Assembly: GCF_009730915.1 (NCBI RefSeq) | Contig: NC_052475.1 | Coordinates: forward strand, 28,829,016 to 28,893,015 | Source: Dioscorea cayenensis subsp. rotundata | Lineage: Eukaryota > Streptophyta > Magnoliopsida > Dioscoreales > Dioscoreaceae | Direction: 5' to 3' | Length of the DNA: 64,000 bases | Shown here: positions 50,969-61,669 of the stretch, in pieces | How positions within the stretch are numbered: the stretch's first letter is position 1 | How the letters are laid out: each line of letters starts with the position of its first letter | Notes under the pieces: model-generated | What the model saw: only the letters and a program-made list of their open reading frames with translations | Database searches by the model: none | Told to the model about the DNA's origin: nothing | Program-made: the position numbers and the translations under genes

Positions 50969-51699
50969 TGGCCAAGATTAATTGGTTTTTATATCCAGGA
51001 TTAATTTATCACGTAAATATTTGTTTTTCTGTTTAAATATTAATGTTTTTGTTTAAAAAATGAGTTTTATGTTTAAAAAAATGAGGTTTCTGTTTAAGAA
51101 ATGAGTTTTTTGTTTAAGAAATGAGGTTTCTGTTTAAGAAATGAACTCTCTGTTTAAGAAATGAGTTCTCTGTTTAAAAAAATGAGCTCTCTGTTTAAGA
51201 AATGAGTACATGCAAAAAGGAATGTAAAAAAGAATGAAAAAAATGTATGCAAAAAGGTTTAAGGGCAATGATGGAATTTCATAATGCAGGGGGTAAAAAG
51301 GAAGTGAAACAATAAAGGAAGGGCTGTCTGAGGTATACAAAACTCACAGGGGCTGTTTGGGAAGTTTTGAAATTATCGAGGGGTAAACAGTAATTTTCCC
51401 AAAAAAAAATGGAGGAAAACAAATGTGACATTATAACTATTAAAGCATAGAGTACTGCATGACAAATGAGAAAAAAAATGAACAGAAAAATTGGCACATC
51501 ATTTGTTACGTCAAATAAGAATAATCATGGCAGGATACTTAATGTTAATTATTAATATTCGCTGTCATTGTCGTCTAAATAAACAAGAAATTTGAAATTG
51601 CTTGAACCACATGGTGAGGAAAATAAATAAATAAATATTATCACATGTATGTCTTGATCTTTTATATATATATATATATATATGATAAAATGTGGATAA

Positions 51700-52137
51700 A
51701 CCACAGATTTATTAAAGAAAATAACAATACTAAGAGAATCATAGGAACAGGGAAAGAGTCATCTCTCACCAGAGGTGAAGAGGTACAAAGAAGACGAATA
51801 CAGTAAAAAGACAGACAGTATAAGGGAGCTTAGAAGACGGAAGATGTCGTCTGACATCTCAGGCCTACTAAGACAAACAGCAGGATCACCTACTCCATAG
51901 CAGTGCCGATGTCATGATCGCCAGTTGAGGTGGATTCTCTATCGCTGAGGAAGTTGAGTGAGCGCTTGATTTTCTGGGTTGCTTCTTTGAGAGGTTGCTG
52001 GTGCCTATCAGCTGCTGTAGGAAACCAAGAAAGAATCATATTAGCTGACTTAAAAATAATGTTGAAATGCGGTAAAGCTTTCATTTGAAATATAAGAGCA
52101 TTTCTTTCTATCCAGATATTCCACAGAATATACGAGC
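51700..52137 (-). mobile_element. 3' end of a LINE (non-LTR retrotransposon)
   Basis: On the minus strand, from 52137, the frame reads ILWNIWIERNALIFQMK and continues to a stop near 51890. The W-IW-ERN motif is the usual C-terminus of plant LINE reverse-transcriptase proteins. About 190 bases of tail sequence follow, down to a TA microsatellite. The rest of the element is absent, as with 5'-truncated LINE copies. AGCTTTCATTTGAAA occurs at both 52077 and 52135. Confidence 0.65.
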
Positions 52138-52139
52138 TT

Positions 52140-52869
52140 TCATTTGAAAAAGACAGAATAGATATATTTTTTAAGAAGATTTGGTTATTTTATGAACTAC
52201 ATTTAATAACTAATTTTAAAAATATTAAAAATCACTTTAATAGAATTTTTTTCTAACTCAATATTTTAGAAAAAAAAAATCCCGTAGTCCCGTATTTTTA
52301 TTTCTGAATTAACATTTAGAAAATCGAAATTAAATTATTCTCTTTTTATAGTTAAAAATCTTTTGTAAAAGCTCTTTTTGGTTAAAAACTTCAATGGGAT
52401 ATATGTTTTAGTGAAGTAGCATACATATTTTTCTTTGAATATAAATTTTATACAAAATTATTCTAAATTAATTAAAAAAAAAAACTTGGTGCTCAAATGA
52501 CGCTAATTCCACCATAACAAACATGACAAATATGTATAGGTATATATATATATTAATGAATTTTCCTTCTAATTTAATCTGATTGATAAAATTTTCAATT
52601 TAAATTTGAGATAAAGTAATTACATAATAAACATATAATAATTTTAGTTAGGAATTCCATTCAATCTTGTATTGAGTGTGATGAGTACTTATGTCACCAC
52701 TAAACAGAAATAATATGGCATGCATGAAAGCAAGAGTATTAATCCATGCGCCACTAGAAAATAGAGTACTAATATTCATCTCATTATCTAGCCTAGTCAA
52801 TAAGGTTGTTGAAAGAAAACTAAAGACCGAAAATAGCAACCTAACTGACCACAATAACTACTAAAGGAA
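52140..52869. other. Intergenic, AT-rich
   Basis: No gene or clear element seen. Confidence 0.5.
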
Positions 52870-54201
52870 TGAATTTAAAATTGTTTCCTTGGCAATAAAT
52901 CAAATTACATGTAAGTAAATTTACAGTGTAAGTGAAAATACTGTTATTCAACTTACATCATTGTTTTTAGGTTTGATGTAAATGAAAATACTGTATTTAC
53001 TTTCTATCTGTTTGGTTTGATGTAAGTAGAAGGATAGGTCATCGATCATGTAAGTAACATGGTGAGGTTACCGCCATTAGTTTTCATTACTAATTATTTA
53101 ATATTTGTCATACAAATTAATTTAAGCCAAAATAGTTAAGTAACTTAATACATTATTTATTTAATATAAACATATTTAATATTTATTTTTTTAAAAAATT
53201 AACATTAATTTAATTAACTATGTAAGTAGTATGGTTAGATTACTTCCACTAGTTTTTATTATTAATTATTTAATATTTGTTATACAAAGTAATTTAAGCC
53301 AAAATAGTTAATTAACTTAATAATTTATTTATTAAATATACACATATTTAATATTTATATTTTAAATAATTAGCATTAAATTTAATTAACAAATAATATT
53401 TTTTAACATAAAATAACATTACAAAATATTTAAATCAAAATATAATATCATTATCTGAATTTGCTCTCCTTTATCCTCCGTGACTAGCTCTCCACCGCCC
53501 TTTCCCCCTCTTCCGGCTCTCGTCACACTCTCCATCTCTCCTCTTTCCGCGACCCTTCTTCTCCTGAATCCTGGACCATGTCTTCCTGGGTCCACTGGTT
53601 CATCGCCGTCCTTAAGCTTCTCCTCGCGTCCCCCTTCTTCATTGATGGCCACAACTCTATCTCCTCTCGCCTCAATCCAGATCTCATCAGCGAACTCACC
53701 TCCCTCGTCGAACTCCTCATTGAGACTCGTCGTTCCCCTTCGTTCCTAATCTGGGAAGCCAATGCCCTCGTTTGCGAGGTTGTCCGTGTCATCGCCATCC
53801 TCTTCCGAGTCAAAGAGGTCAGAGAGCGACTCAGTTCACTCGATTATGCCGACTCGATCGAGTTACATTGTTTATTGAGAAGGCTAGAAGTTGACGTTAA
53901 AGGTGGAGATCTATTGAGCTGATGCCTGATGGTGGTTGTTTGCTGGTGGTGAGGTTACTACTCTAAGGTGGTTATTTGCTGGTGGTGAGGTTGCTCTAAG
54001 GTGGTGATTGTAAACCTTTAGTTTTATTGAATTTTCACTTACAACCAATTTGGCTGTAAGTCAAATTATAACAAAAGACAAGGTTGTTGCATTTGTTTTT
54101 ACATGTAAGTGGTGTTTTACATGAAACTAAACACACTTTTATATGTAAAATAATTTACTTTACAGCCACTTACATCCACTTACATGTAACCAAACAACCC
54201 C
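52870..54201 (+). mobile_element. Harbinger-like TIR element carrying a gene fragment, left-arm copy
   Basis: The right end reads ACATGTAACCAAACAACCCC followed by TAA (54202-54204). The left end, near 52870-53030, has matching ACATGTAAGT and GGTTTGATGTAAGTAG motifs but is less clear. Within it, a 172-base AT-rich unit is duplicated in tandem (about 53049-53220 and 53221-53395), followed by a GC-rich block with a 345-base ORF. A mobile element with internal host-like coding sequence is a Pack-type element. Left boundary uncertain. Confidence 0.55.
53578..53922 (+). CDS. Captured gene fragment, 114-residue open frame of unknown family
   Basis: The frame starts MSSWVHWFIAVLKLLLASPF and ends LRRLEVDVKGGDLLS. 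It is leucine-rich and looks helical (ISELTSLVELLIETRRS, ANALVCEVVRVIAIL), like the start of an alpha-helical repeat protein. A CT-rich, leader-like stretch precedes it (53461-53577). An original exon may have ended at AAAGAG before GTCAGAG (about 53817), after which the frame reads through former intron. I do not recognise the family. The mirror copy at 61177-61521 has two stops. Codon composition is much GC-richer than the surroundings, which fits capture from a host gene. Expression is unknown. Confidence 0.45.
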   Translation: MSSWVHWFIAVLKLLLASPFFIDGHNSISSRLNPDLISELTSLVELLIETRRSPSFLIWEANALVCEVVRVIAILFRVKEVRERLSSLDYADSIELHCLLRRLEVDVKGGDLLS

Positions 54202-54204
54202 TAA

Positions 54205-54830
54205 GCATGAATAAGAGGTGTACAACATGAACTTCTCCTAGGGCTACAAATAGGTATTGAGCAACACAGGTTAAACCTAGGGCTACAGATAGGCATTAAG
54301 CAACACAGGTTAAACCGAGAGAACTCCTACAATGTATACTATCCCCTTTCTCAAGGTGAATAACACCTAATCTTATATAGAGCTCATACAAACATCCCTA
54401 AGAATGTGTTACGTTCAATGAACTCTTTTTAGAAATTAATGAGGATTCACAAAATAACCGGCTTTTCTCTTGAAATAATCGACCCTAATTCTATATGGAT
54501 AATAATTGGAATCTCTTCCTAATCGTGACTCCCTATGACCACATTAATGAATAATGAGCCTTAATTATGTCGATCTCACTCTAGAGAATCGCGGGGATCG
54601 AACATTGATCTTGAAGTGCTCTATCACTATATGGACTCGCGTTTCCTTTCAATTATGGTTGATCGATATACGGTGGATCTCTCGATCTTCACTCATGTAA
54701 ATCAAGCATGGATTTATTGGCTCTCGCAATAATAGAAATCAAGGCTAACAAGTACGCATACTTGAATCTAAAACAAGAAATTGCAATATCAAAGTTGATG
54801 AAAGATCAAAATGTTTGCATCTAAGTTTCA
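54205..54830. other. Arm sequence between two elements
   Basis: No gene. A roughly 47-base unit containing CCTAGGGCTACA(A/G)ATAGG(C/T)ATT(A/G)AGCAAC is repeated in tandem at about 54237-54320. It is matched in the right arm at 60270-60897. Confidence 0.6.
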
Positions 54831-54840
54831 AAAGATAAAA

Positions 54841-55814
54841 GGGAAAGTTAAAAAAAACCCATATGGTTTCGGGTTTTTGCAAATCAAGGTATGTGTGTTT
54901 TTTTTACAATTAAGTACCTTGTGGTTTTTCATATTTGGCAGCGCAAAATTGACATTTTACATAAAAAAGTCTTTTTACCCATATGAGGACAAGTTAGTTT
55001 AATTCTCTCTTTTTTTCTTTTTCTTCTTCTCCGGATCTATCCCTTGACTTCCCATCTTCACCAACGATATCCCTCCAGGAACATTCTTTCTCCAATCTAT
55101 ATCCCCTTTTTCCATCATTAGAGAATTTGAATTCCAATTGTGGTTCACAATTGATTTTTCCCTTTTTTTTTTTTGGAAGTTTAGGTGGAAAAATGGTATT
55201 ACTTATGGATTGAAGAGGTGTTTGTGATTTCACCAAGGTTGTGATTTGTTTGCTAGCGATGATGGTGGTGCAATCGTTGAGGTAGGACAAGGATGCGGTG
55301 TCGCTGATGATGGTGTTCTTCAGTGGAAGCCTAGAGGTGGCCTCCCCCGATCGTTGAACTCAAACGATCCGGTTTGGGGATTACGGCCGGGAGAGTGGTG
55401 TCGCCCGGGCCGGAGAACACCAACAACGGTAAAAGGGATGCTTCTCATGGCCAGTTTGGCTTGTGGGGGCGGTGCTGCTCGGCGCCGTTGCCATGGCGTT
55501 TGCCAATTAGAACCCGATGGTATGGAGCGGCCAGCGATGTCGAGTTTAGGGGGTTGAACTCGGTCGGCAGCGAGGTGCGTTTGGGTGTTTGAAGTGTCTG
55601 ATTTGGTGCCAACTCATACAGAAAAAAGAATTTTTATGTGAAATATCAATTTTCCCTGCCACATAAGCAGACATTGACGGCGTTGATGAGTTTTCCTTGA
55701 TTTGCCAAAAATAAAATTACCACAAGGTACTCAATTGTAAAAAAAAAAACACACACACAGACCTTGATTTGCAGAAACCCGAAACCACATGGGTTTTTTT
55801 TTTTTAACTTTCCC
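54841..55814 (+). mobile_element. Non-autonomous Mutator-like element, left-arm copy
   Basis: Terminal inverted repeats of about 100 bases begin GGGAAAGTTAAAAAA and include ACCCATATGGTTTCGGG on the left and its counterpart CCCGAAACCACATGGGT on the right. A 10-base target duplication AAAGATAAAA flanks it (54831-54840 and 55815-55824), the size expected for Mutator-like elements. The interior is GC-rich between about 55240 and 55560 (an open frame beginning MFASDDGGAIVEVGQGCG), which may be captured host sequence (Pack-MULE). No transposase. Confidence 0.82.
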
Positions 55815-56006
55815 AAAGATAAAAGCCCTAGGTTCATCTATTCGCAAATACCAAGCAATTTAGTTCCTTGTTAGAAAGGAACACTGATCCAATCTAGAAT
55901 ACAAGAAAAAGCGCAATAAACATTCGACACTCCTTCGAGTTCTTCTTCAAGAATTGGCAACTAATGCACAAGACACAATGCTACCGAGATTGCTTGTCAA
56001 CAACTA

Positions 56007-57006
56007 NNNNNNNNNNNNNNNNNNNNNNNNNNNNNNNNNNNNNNNNNNNNNNNNNNNNNNNNNNNNNNNNNNNNNNNNNNNNNNNNNNNNNNNNNNNNNN
56101 NNNNNNNNNNNNNNNNNNNNNNNNNNNNNNNNNNNNNNNNNNNNNNNNNNNNNNNNNNNNNNNNNNNNNNNNNNNNNNNNNNNNNNNNNNNNNNNNNNNN
56201 NNNNNNNNNNNNNNNNNNNNNNNNNNNNNNNNNNNNNNNNNNNNNNNNNNNNNNNNNNNNNNNNNNNNNNNNNNNNNNNNNNNNNNNNNNNNNNNNNNNN
56301 NNNNNNNNNNNNNNNNNNNNNNNNNNNNNNNNNNNNNNNNNNNNNNNNNNNNNNNNNNNNNNNNNNNNNNNNNNNNNNNNNNNNNNNNNNNNNNNNNNNN
56401 NNNNNNNNNNNNNNNNNNNNNNNNNNNNNNNNNNNNNNNNNNNNNNNNNNNNNNNNNNNNNNNNNNNNNNNNNNNNNNNNNNNNNNNNNNNNNNNNNNNN
56501 NNNNNNNNNNNNNNNNNNNNNNNNNNNNNNNNNNNNNNNNNNNNNNNNNNNNNNNNNNNNNNNNNNNNNNNNNNNNNNNNNNNNNNNNNNNNNNNNNNNN
56601 NNNNNNNNNNNNNNNNNNNNNNNNNNNNNNNNNNNNNNNNNNNNNNNNNNNNNNNNNNNNNNNNNNNNNNNNNNNNNNNNNNNNNNNNNNNNNNNNNNNN
56701 NNNNNNNNNNNNNNNNNNNNNNNNNNNNNNNNNNNNNNNNNNNNNNNNNNNNNNNNNNNNNNNNNNNNNNNNNNNNNNNNNNNNNNNNNNNNNNNNNNNN
56801 NNNNNNNNNNNNNNNNNNNNNNNNNNNNNNNNNNNNNNNNNNNNNNNNNNNNNNNNNNNNNNNNNNNNNNNNNNNNNNNNNNNNNNNNNNNNNNNNNNNN
56901 NNNNNNNNNNNNNNNNNNNNNNNNNNNNNNNNNNNNNNNNNNNNNNNNNNNNNNNNNNNNNNNNNNNNNNNNNNNNNNNNNNNNNNNNNNNNNNNNNNNN
57001 NNNNNN
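56007..57006. other. Assembly gap of 1000 N at the palindrome centre
   Basis: Exactly 1000 undetermined bases. It lies between the inner end of the left arm and the start of the CACTA element. Confidence 0.99.
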
Positions 57007-59086
57007 CAACAAAATAGGATTTTTTTGTGACGTTTGACATATGTTGTAAAATAACAAAAAATCATCGAAATAACTCTATACCGACTTTTGTAACAAATGT
57101 AGATTATATGTCACAATTGCCACAGATCGGTATACTTTGTTGTGACATTTCAAGAAACTTGGTACCTATATATTCCAACATTTATTGTGATATTTTTCCC
57201 AATATTTGTAAATAGTCTCAATATGGATTTTTATTCCAACATTTGTATATGGCTTAAGCAACACTTTTTTTACAACATTTGTAGATGTCGCCACAAGTTT
57301 TTATCACATTAATTTTGAAATATTGCAATATTTATAATTGTTGTTATAGAGGTTATATAATAACATTTGTTAAAGGTCTCTTAAATTACTTATATCGACT
57401 TTTTGTAAACATTGGTTTAATAAAATATCAATTATATATGAATACCAATTTAAGTCGATATTTGTAAATGTTAGTAAAAGTTATTAATCTTATCTAATTT
57501 TAAAATTAAGTGTCATTTATAAATGTTGGTATAAGGATATTGTATAATTTTTCACAATATTAATTTAAACAATATTTATATATGATTTAATTAAATAAAA
57601 TATGAGATATAATTTAAATTCTATAAAATTAATTTGCATAATTTAACAAAATATTAATAAAAACTATTCATCAAAAATTTAAAAATCAAACGTAGCATTA
57701 AAACACTAATTAAAATAATGTCAACATTATCTACAAATATTTTAAAAATAACTTTCAAACATTATAATAAAGCTAAGGCTTCAATCCGTATAATTGCATG
57801 CCTTATCTACAAAATAAAATATATAAATACGTTAGTGTCTATCTAAATCAATTAATAAAGAAAATAAATAAATAAATAATATAATTTATAATTTTGAAAA
57901 TTTAAAAATAATTAAAACAATGTCAAAATGATCTACAAATCTTTAAAAAAAATAACTTTTATAATAAAGCTAAGGTTTCAATCCGTAGAATTGGGTTTAA
58001 ATTTATCATAGTGATCTCTTGTCTACAAAATAAAATAAACAAATACGTCAGGGTCTATCTAAATAAATTAAAAAAGAAAAAAAAGAAAAAAAATAATACA
58101 ATTTATAATTTTAATAATTTAAAAATATAATAAGATGATATTATAAAAATTGTACCAGATCATTATTACTATAATGAAATTGAGTGGCTAATTGAGAACG
58201 AGGACTACTTGTAGCATCTCCCGCCTACAAAACTTTTTACATTTAATAAGATAAAGATAATATAACAATAAAAATTAAATTAAAAGTAAACATATATGAT
58301 ATATTAGAATCAATGATATAAATTTGAAATACTAATAAAAAATAAAACCATGTGGAGCATATATAATTTACATAAAAAAGAATACAAATAAGCTATTTTT
58401 ATATTGAAGGAGAATATATAATTTATCTCAGTTTATGTATGTGTGTGTCATAACCATAATAAGAACCTTTAAATAATTTAACTTAGAATAAAGAAAAATT
58501 GAGATACTTACTTTATCTTCTGACAAAAACTTTATTTTTGGCCTTTTGCACTATCAAGGGGCTTTTCTTGTCTTATATATAGATCATGAATCTATAAGCC
58601 GCATAGGTTTTGGCGTTCATAAAAAAAAACTGCCGCCTAATTTTTGGCACTCTTGAAAATTAAAATATTGATGCTTTTATTTTCCCTTAAATACCACTTT
58701 TTTCAATTTTAAATTATCGTTCATATTTTTGAATATAGATAGATATATATCCTAACTTAAAATGGTGTTTTCAAATATATCATAACAAATTGATGCAATT
58801 AAAGTCATATTGGATTATGACATTTGTTACATAGGTCATAACAAGCGTCTTAACAAATAATATTGTACTGACATTTCTTTCAATGTTGCTAAAATCTTCA
58901 AAAATATCGCAAAATAAAAACCTTTTGTGACTATAAGTAGAAATGTCATTATAAATGTAGGAATAAATAAAAGCATACCAACACATATCACAATTATCGC
59001 TTAAAAGTCATTTTATTGGTTTGTCGTGACATTTGCCAAAAATGTTGTTTTAAAAATGTCACAATAAGTGTTTCTTTGTTGTAGTG
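57007..59086. mobile_element. Non-autonomous CACTA (En/Spm) element at the palindrome centre
   Basis: The right end reads TTCTTTGTTGTAGTG, which is CACTACAACAAAGAA on the minus strand. The left known end begins CAACAAAATAGG, which is the same terminal repeat with its first five bases (CACTA) lost in the gap. Subterminal regions repeat short motifs such as AACATTTGTA and GTGACATTTG in both orientations, as CACTA transposase-binding regions do. The interior is very AT-rich, with no transposase frame. About 2.1 kb in all. Confidence 0.8.
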
Positions 59087-59287
59087 GCTTCAAGGTAGTT
59101 GTTGACAAGCAATCTCGGTAGCATTGTGTCTTGTGCATTAGTTGCCAATTCTTGAAGAAGAACTCTGAAGGAGTGCTGAATGTTTATTGCGTTTTTCTTG
59201 TATTCTAGATTGGATCAGTGTTCCTTTCTAACAAAGAACTAAATTGCTTGGTATTTGCGAACAGATGAACCTAGGGCTTTTATCTTT

Positions 59288-60258
59288 GGGAAAGTTAAAA
59301 AAAAACCCATGTGGTTTCGGGTTTCTGCAAATCAAGGTTTGTGTGTGTGTTTTTTTTTTTTTTACAATTGAGTACCTTGTTGTAATTTTATTTTTGGCAA
59401 ATCAAGGAAAACTCATCAGCGCCGTCAATGTCTGCTTATGTGGCAGGGAAAATTGATATTTCACATAAAAATTCTTTTTTTTTTGTGTGAGTTGGCTCCA
59501 AATCGGACACTTCAAACACCCAAACGCACCTCGCTGCCGACCGAGGACAACCCCTAAATCAGACCTATTGGCCAGTTCATACCACTGGCTCTAATTGGCA
59601 AACGCAATGGCAACGGTGCCGAGCAGCACCGCCCCCACAAGCCAAACCGGCCATGAGAAGCATCCCTTTTACCGTTGTTGGCGTTCTCAGGCCCGGGCGG
59701 CACCACTCTCCTGGCCGCAATCCCCAAACCTGATCGTTTGAGTTCAACAATCGAGGGAGGCCACCTCTAGGCTTCCATTGAAGAACACCATCGTCAGCGA
59801 CACCGCATCCTTGTCCTGCCTCAACGATTGCACCACCATCATTGCTAGCAAACAAATCACAACCTTGGTGAAATCACAAACACCTCTTCAATCCATAAGT
59901 AATACCATTTTTTTCCACCCTAAACTTCCAGGAAAAAGATTTCAATTGTGAACCACAATTGGAATTCAAATTCTCTGATGATGGAAAAAGGGGATATAGA
60001 TTGGAGAAAGAAGGTTCCTGGAGGGATATCGTTGGTGAAGATGGGAAGTCAAGGGATAGATCCGGAGAAGAAGAAAAAAAGAAAAAGAGAGAATTAAACT
60101 AACTTGTCCTCATATGGGTAAAAAGACTTTTTTATGTAAAATGTCAAATTTGCGCTGCCAAATATGAAAAACCACAAGGTACTTAATTGAAAAAAAAAAC
60201 ACACATACCTTGATTTGCAAAAACCCGAAACCATATGGGTTTTTTTTTTAACTTTCCC
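59288..60258 (-). mobile_element. Non-autonomous Mutator-like element, right-arm copy
   Basis: Mirror copy of 54841-55814. Its target duplication TTTTATCTTT is at 59278-59287 and 60259-60268, the reverse complement of that in the left arm. So the element was in place before the region was duplicated. The internal frame is shorter here (59577-59855, minus). Confidence 0.82.
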
Positions 60259-61176
60259 TTTTATCTTTTGAAACTTAGATGCAAACATTTTGATCTTTCA
60301 TCAACTTTGATATTGCAATTTCTTGTTTTAGATTCAAGTATGCATACTTGTTAGCCTTGATTTCTATTATTGCGAGAGCCAATAAATCCATGCTTGATTT
60401 ACATGAGTGAAGATCGAGAGATCCACCGTATATCGATCAACCATAATTGAAAGGAAACGCGAGTCCACATAGTGATAGAGCACTTCGAGATCAATGTTCA
60501 ATCCCCGCGATTCTCTAGAGTGAGATCGACATAATTAGGGCTCATTATTCATTAATGTGGTCATAGGGAGTCACGATTAGGAAGAGATTCCAATCATTAT
60601 CCATATAGAATTAGGGTCGATTATTTCGAGAGAAGAGCCGGTTATTTTGTGAATCCTCATTAATTTCTAAAAAGAGTTCATTGAACGTAACACATTCTTA
60701 GGGATGTTTGTATGAGCTCTATATAAGATTAGGTGTTATTCACCTTGAGAAAGGGGATAGTATACATTGTAGGAGTTCTCTCGGTTTAACCTGTGTTGCT
60801 TAATGCCTATCTGTAGCCCTAGGTTTAACCTATGTTGCTCAATACCTATTTGTAGCCCTAGGAGAAGTTCATGTTGTACACCTCTTATTCATGCTTAGGG
60901 GTTGTTTGGTTACATGTAAGTGGATGTAAGTGGCTATAAAATAAATTATTTTACATGTAAAAGTGTGTTTAGTTTCATGTAAAACACCACTTACATGTAA
61001 AAACAAATGCAACAACCTTGTCTTTTTTTGTAATTTGACTTACAGGCAAATTGGTTGTAAGTGAAAATTCAATAAAACTAAAGGTTTACAATCACCACCT
61101 TAGAGCAACCTCACCACCAGCAAATAACCACCTTAGAGTATTAACCTCACCACCAGCAAACAACCACCATCAGGCA

Positions 61177-61521
61177 TCAGCTCAATAGATCTCCACCTTT
61201 AACGTCATCTTCTAGCCTTCTCAATAAGCAACGCAACTCGATCGAGTCGGCGTAATCGAGTGAACTGAGTCACTCTCTGACCTCTTTGACTCGAAAGAGG
61301 ATGGCGATGACACGGACAACCTCGCAAACGAGGGCATTGGCTTCCCAGATCAGGAACGAAGGGGAACGACGAGTCTCAATGAGGAGTTCGACGAGGGAGG
61401 TGAGTTCGCTGATGAGATCTGGATTGAGGCGAGAGGAGATAGAGTCGTGGCCATCAATGAAGAAGGGGGACGCGAGGAGAAGCTTAAGGACGGCGGTGAA
61501 CCAGCGGACTTAGGAAGACAT
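61177..61521 (-). pseudogene. Broken mirror copy of the 114-residue captured frame
   Basis: Aligns over its whole 345 bases with 53578-53922 without a length change. Codon 4 is TAA instead of TGG, and an Arg codon CGA (RER) is TGA. Most other positions agree. Not translatable as a whole. Confidence 0.85.
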
Positions 61522-61669
61522 GGTCCAGGATTCAGGAGAAGAAGGGTCGCGGAAAGAGGAGAGATGGAGAGTGTGGCGAGAGCCGGAAGAGGGGGAAAGG
61601 GCGGTGGAGAGCTAGTCACGGAGGATAAAGGAGAGCAAATTCAGATAATGATATTATATTTTGATTTAA

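Larger units (their letters stand above)
48937..51403. mobile_element. Composite Mutator-like element with internal tandem duplication
   Basis: The ends are imperfect inverted repeats: left GGAAATTGCCAAAAACACCC, right (minus strand) GGGAAAATTACTGTTTACCCC, and both continue into a CC-AAA...CCCTGT-AGTTT pattern. Inside are arrays of a 20-22-base T-rich unit (49175-49430, 50100-50170, 50765-50860 and 51050-51210) and a GC-rich, gene-like block present twice (49592-50277 and 50278-50968). The GC-rich block with AACCCTAACCCTATTGC and many CGA/TCG words is unlike the host spacer and may be captured exon sequence. No transposase is seen. The short ORFs in the block (for example 50530-50769) match no family I recognise. 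Boundaries are approximate. Confidence 0.6.
53000..56006 (+). repeat. Left arm of a very large inverted duplication
   Basis: From about 53030 to the gap at 56007 the sequence is matched, in reverse complement, by 59087-64000 (with a 1.9 kb extra insertion on the right). Shared in mirror order: the AT-rich flank, the captured-gene ORF, the TTGTTTGGTTACATGTAAG terminus, the TAGGGCTACAAATAGG region, a Mutator-like element with its target duplication, and the GATTGCTTGTCAACAACTA end. The arms look nearly identical by eye, with scattered substitutions and short indels. Confidence 0.93.

Noticed and set aside
49175-51210. CRISPR-like array of short regular repeats
   Set aside because: Units are contiguous, degenerate, T-rich and without unique spacers, and this is a plant nuclear region with no cas genes.
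55964-57037. Reading the left palindrome arm and the CACTA start as one gene
   Set aside because: The only link is the gap; flanking residues show no coding signature.
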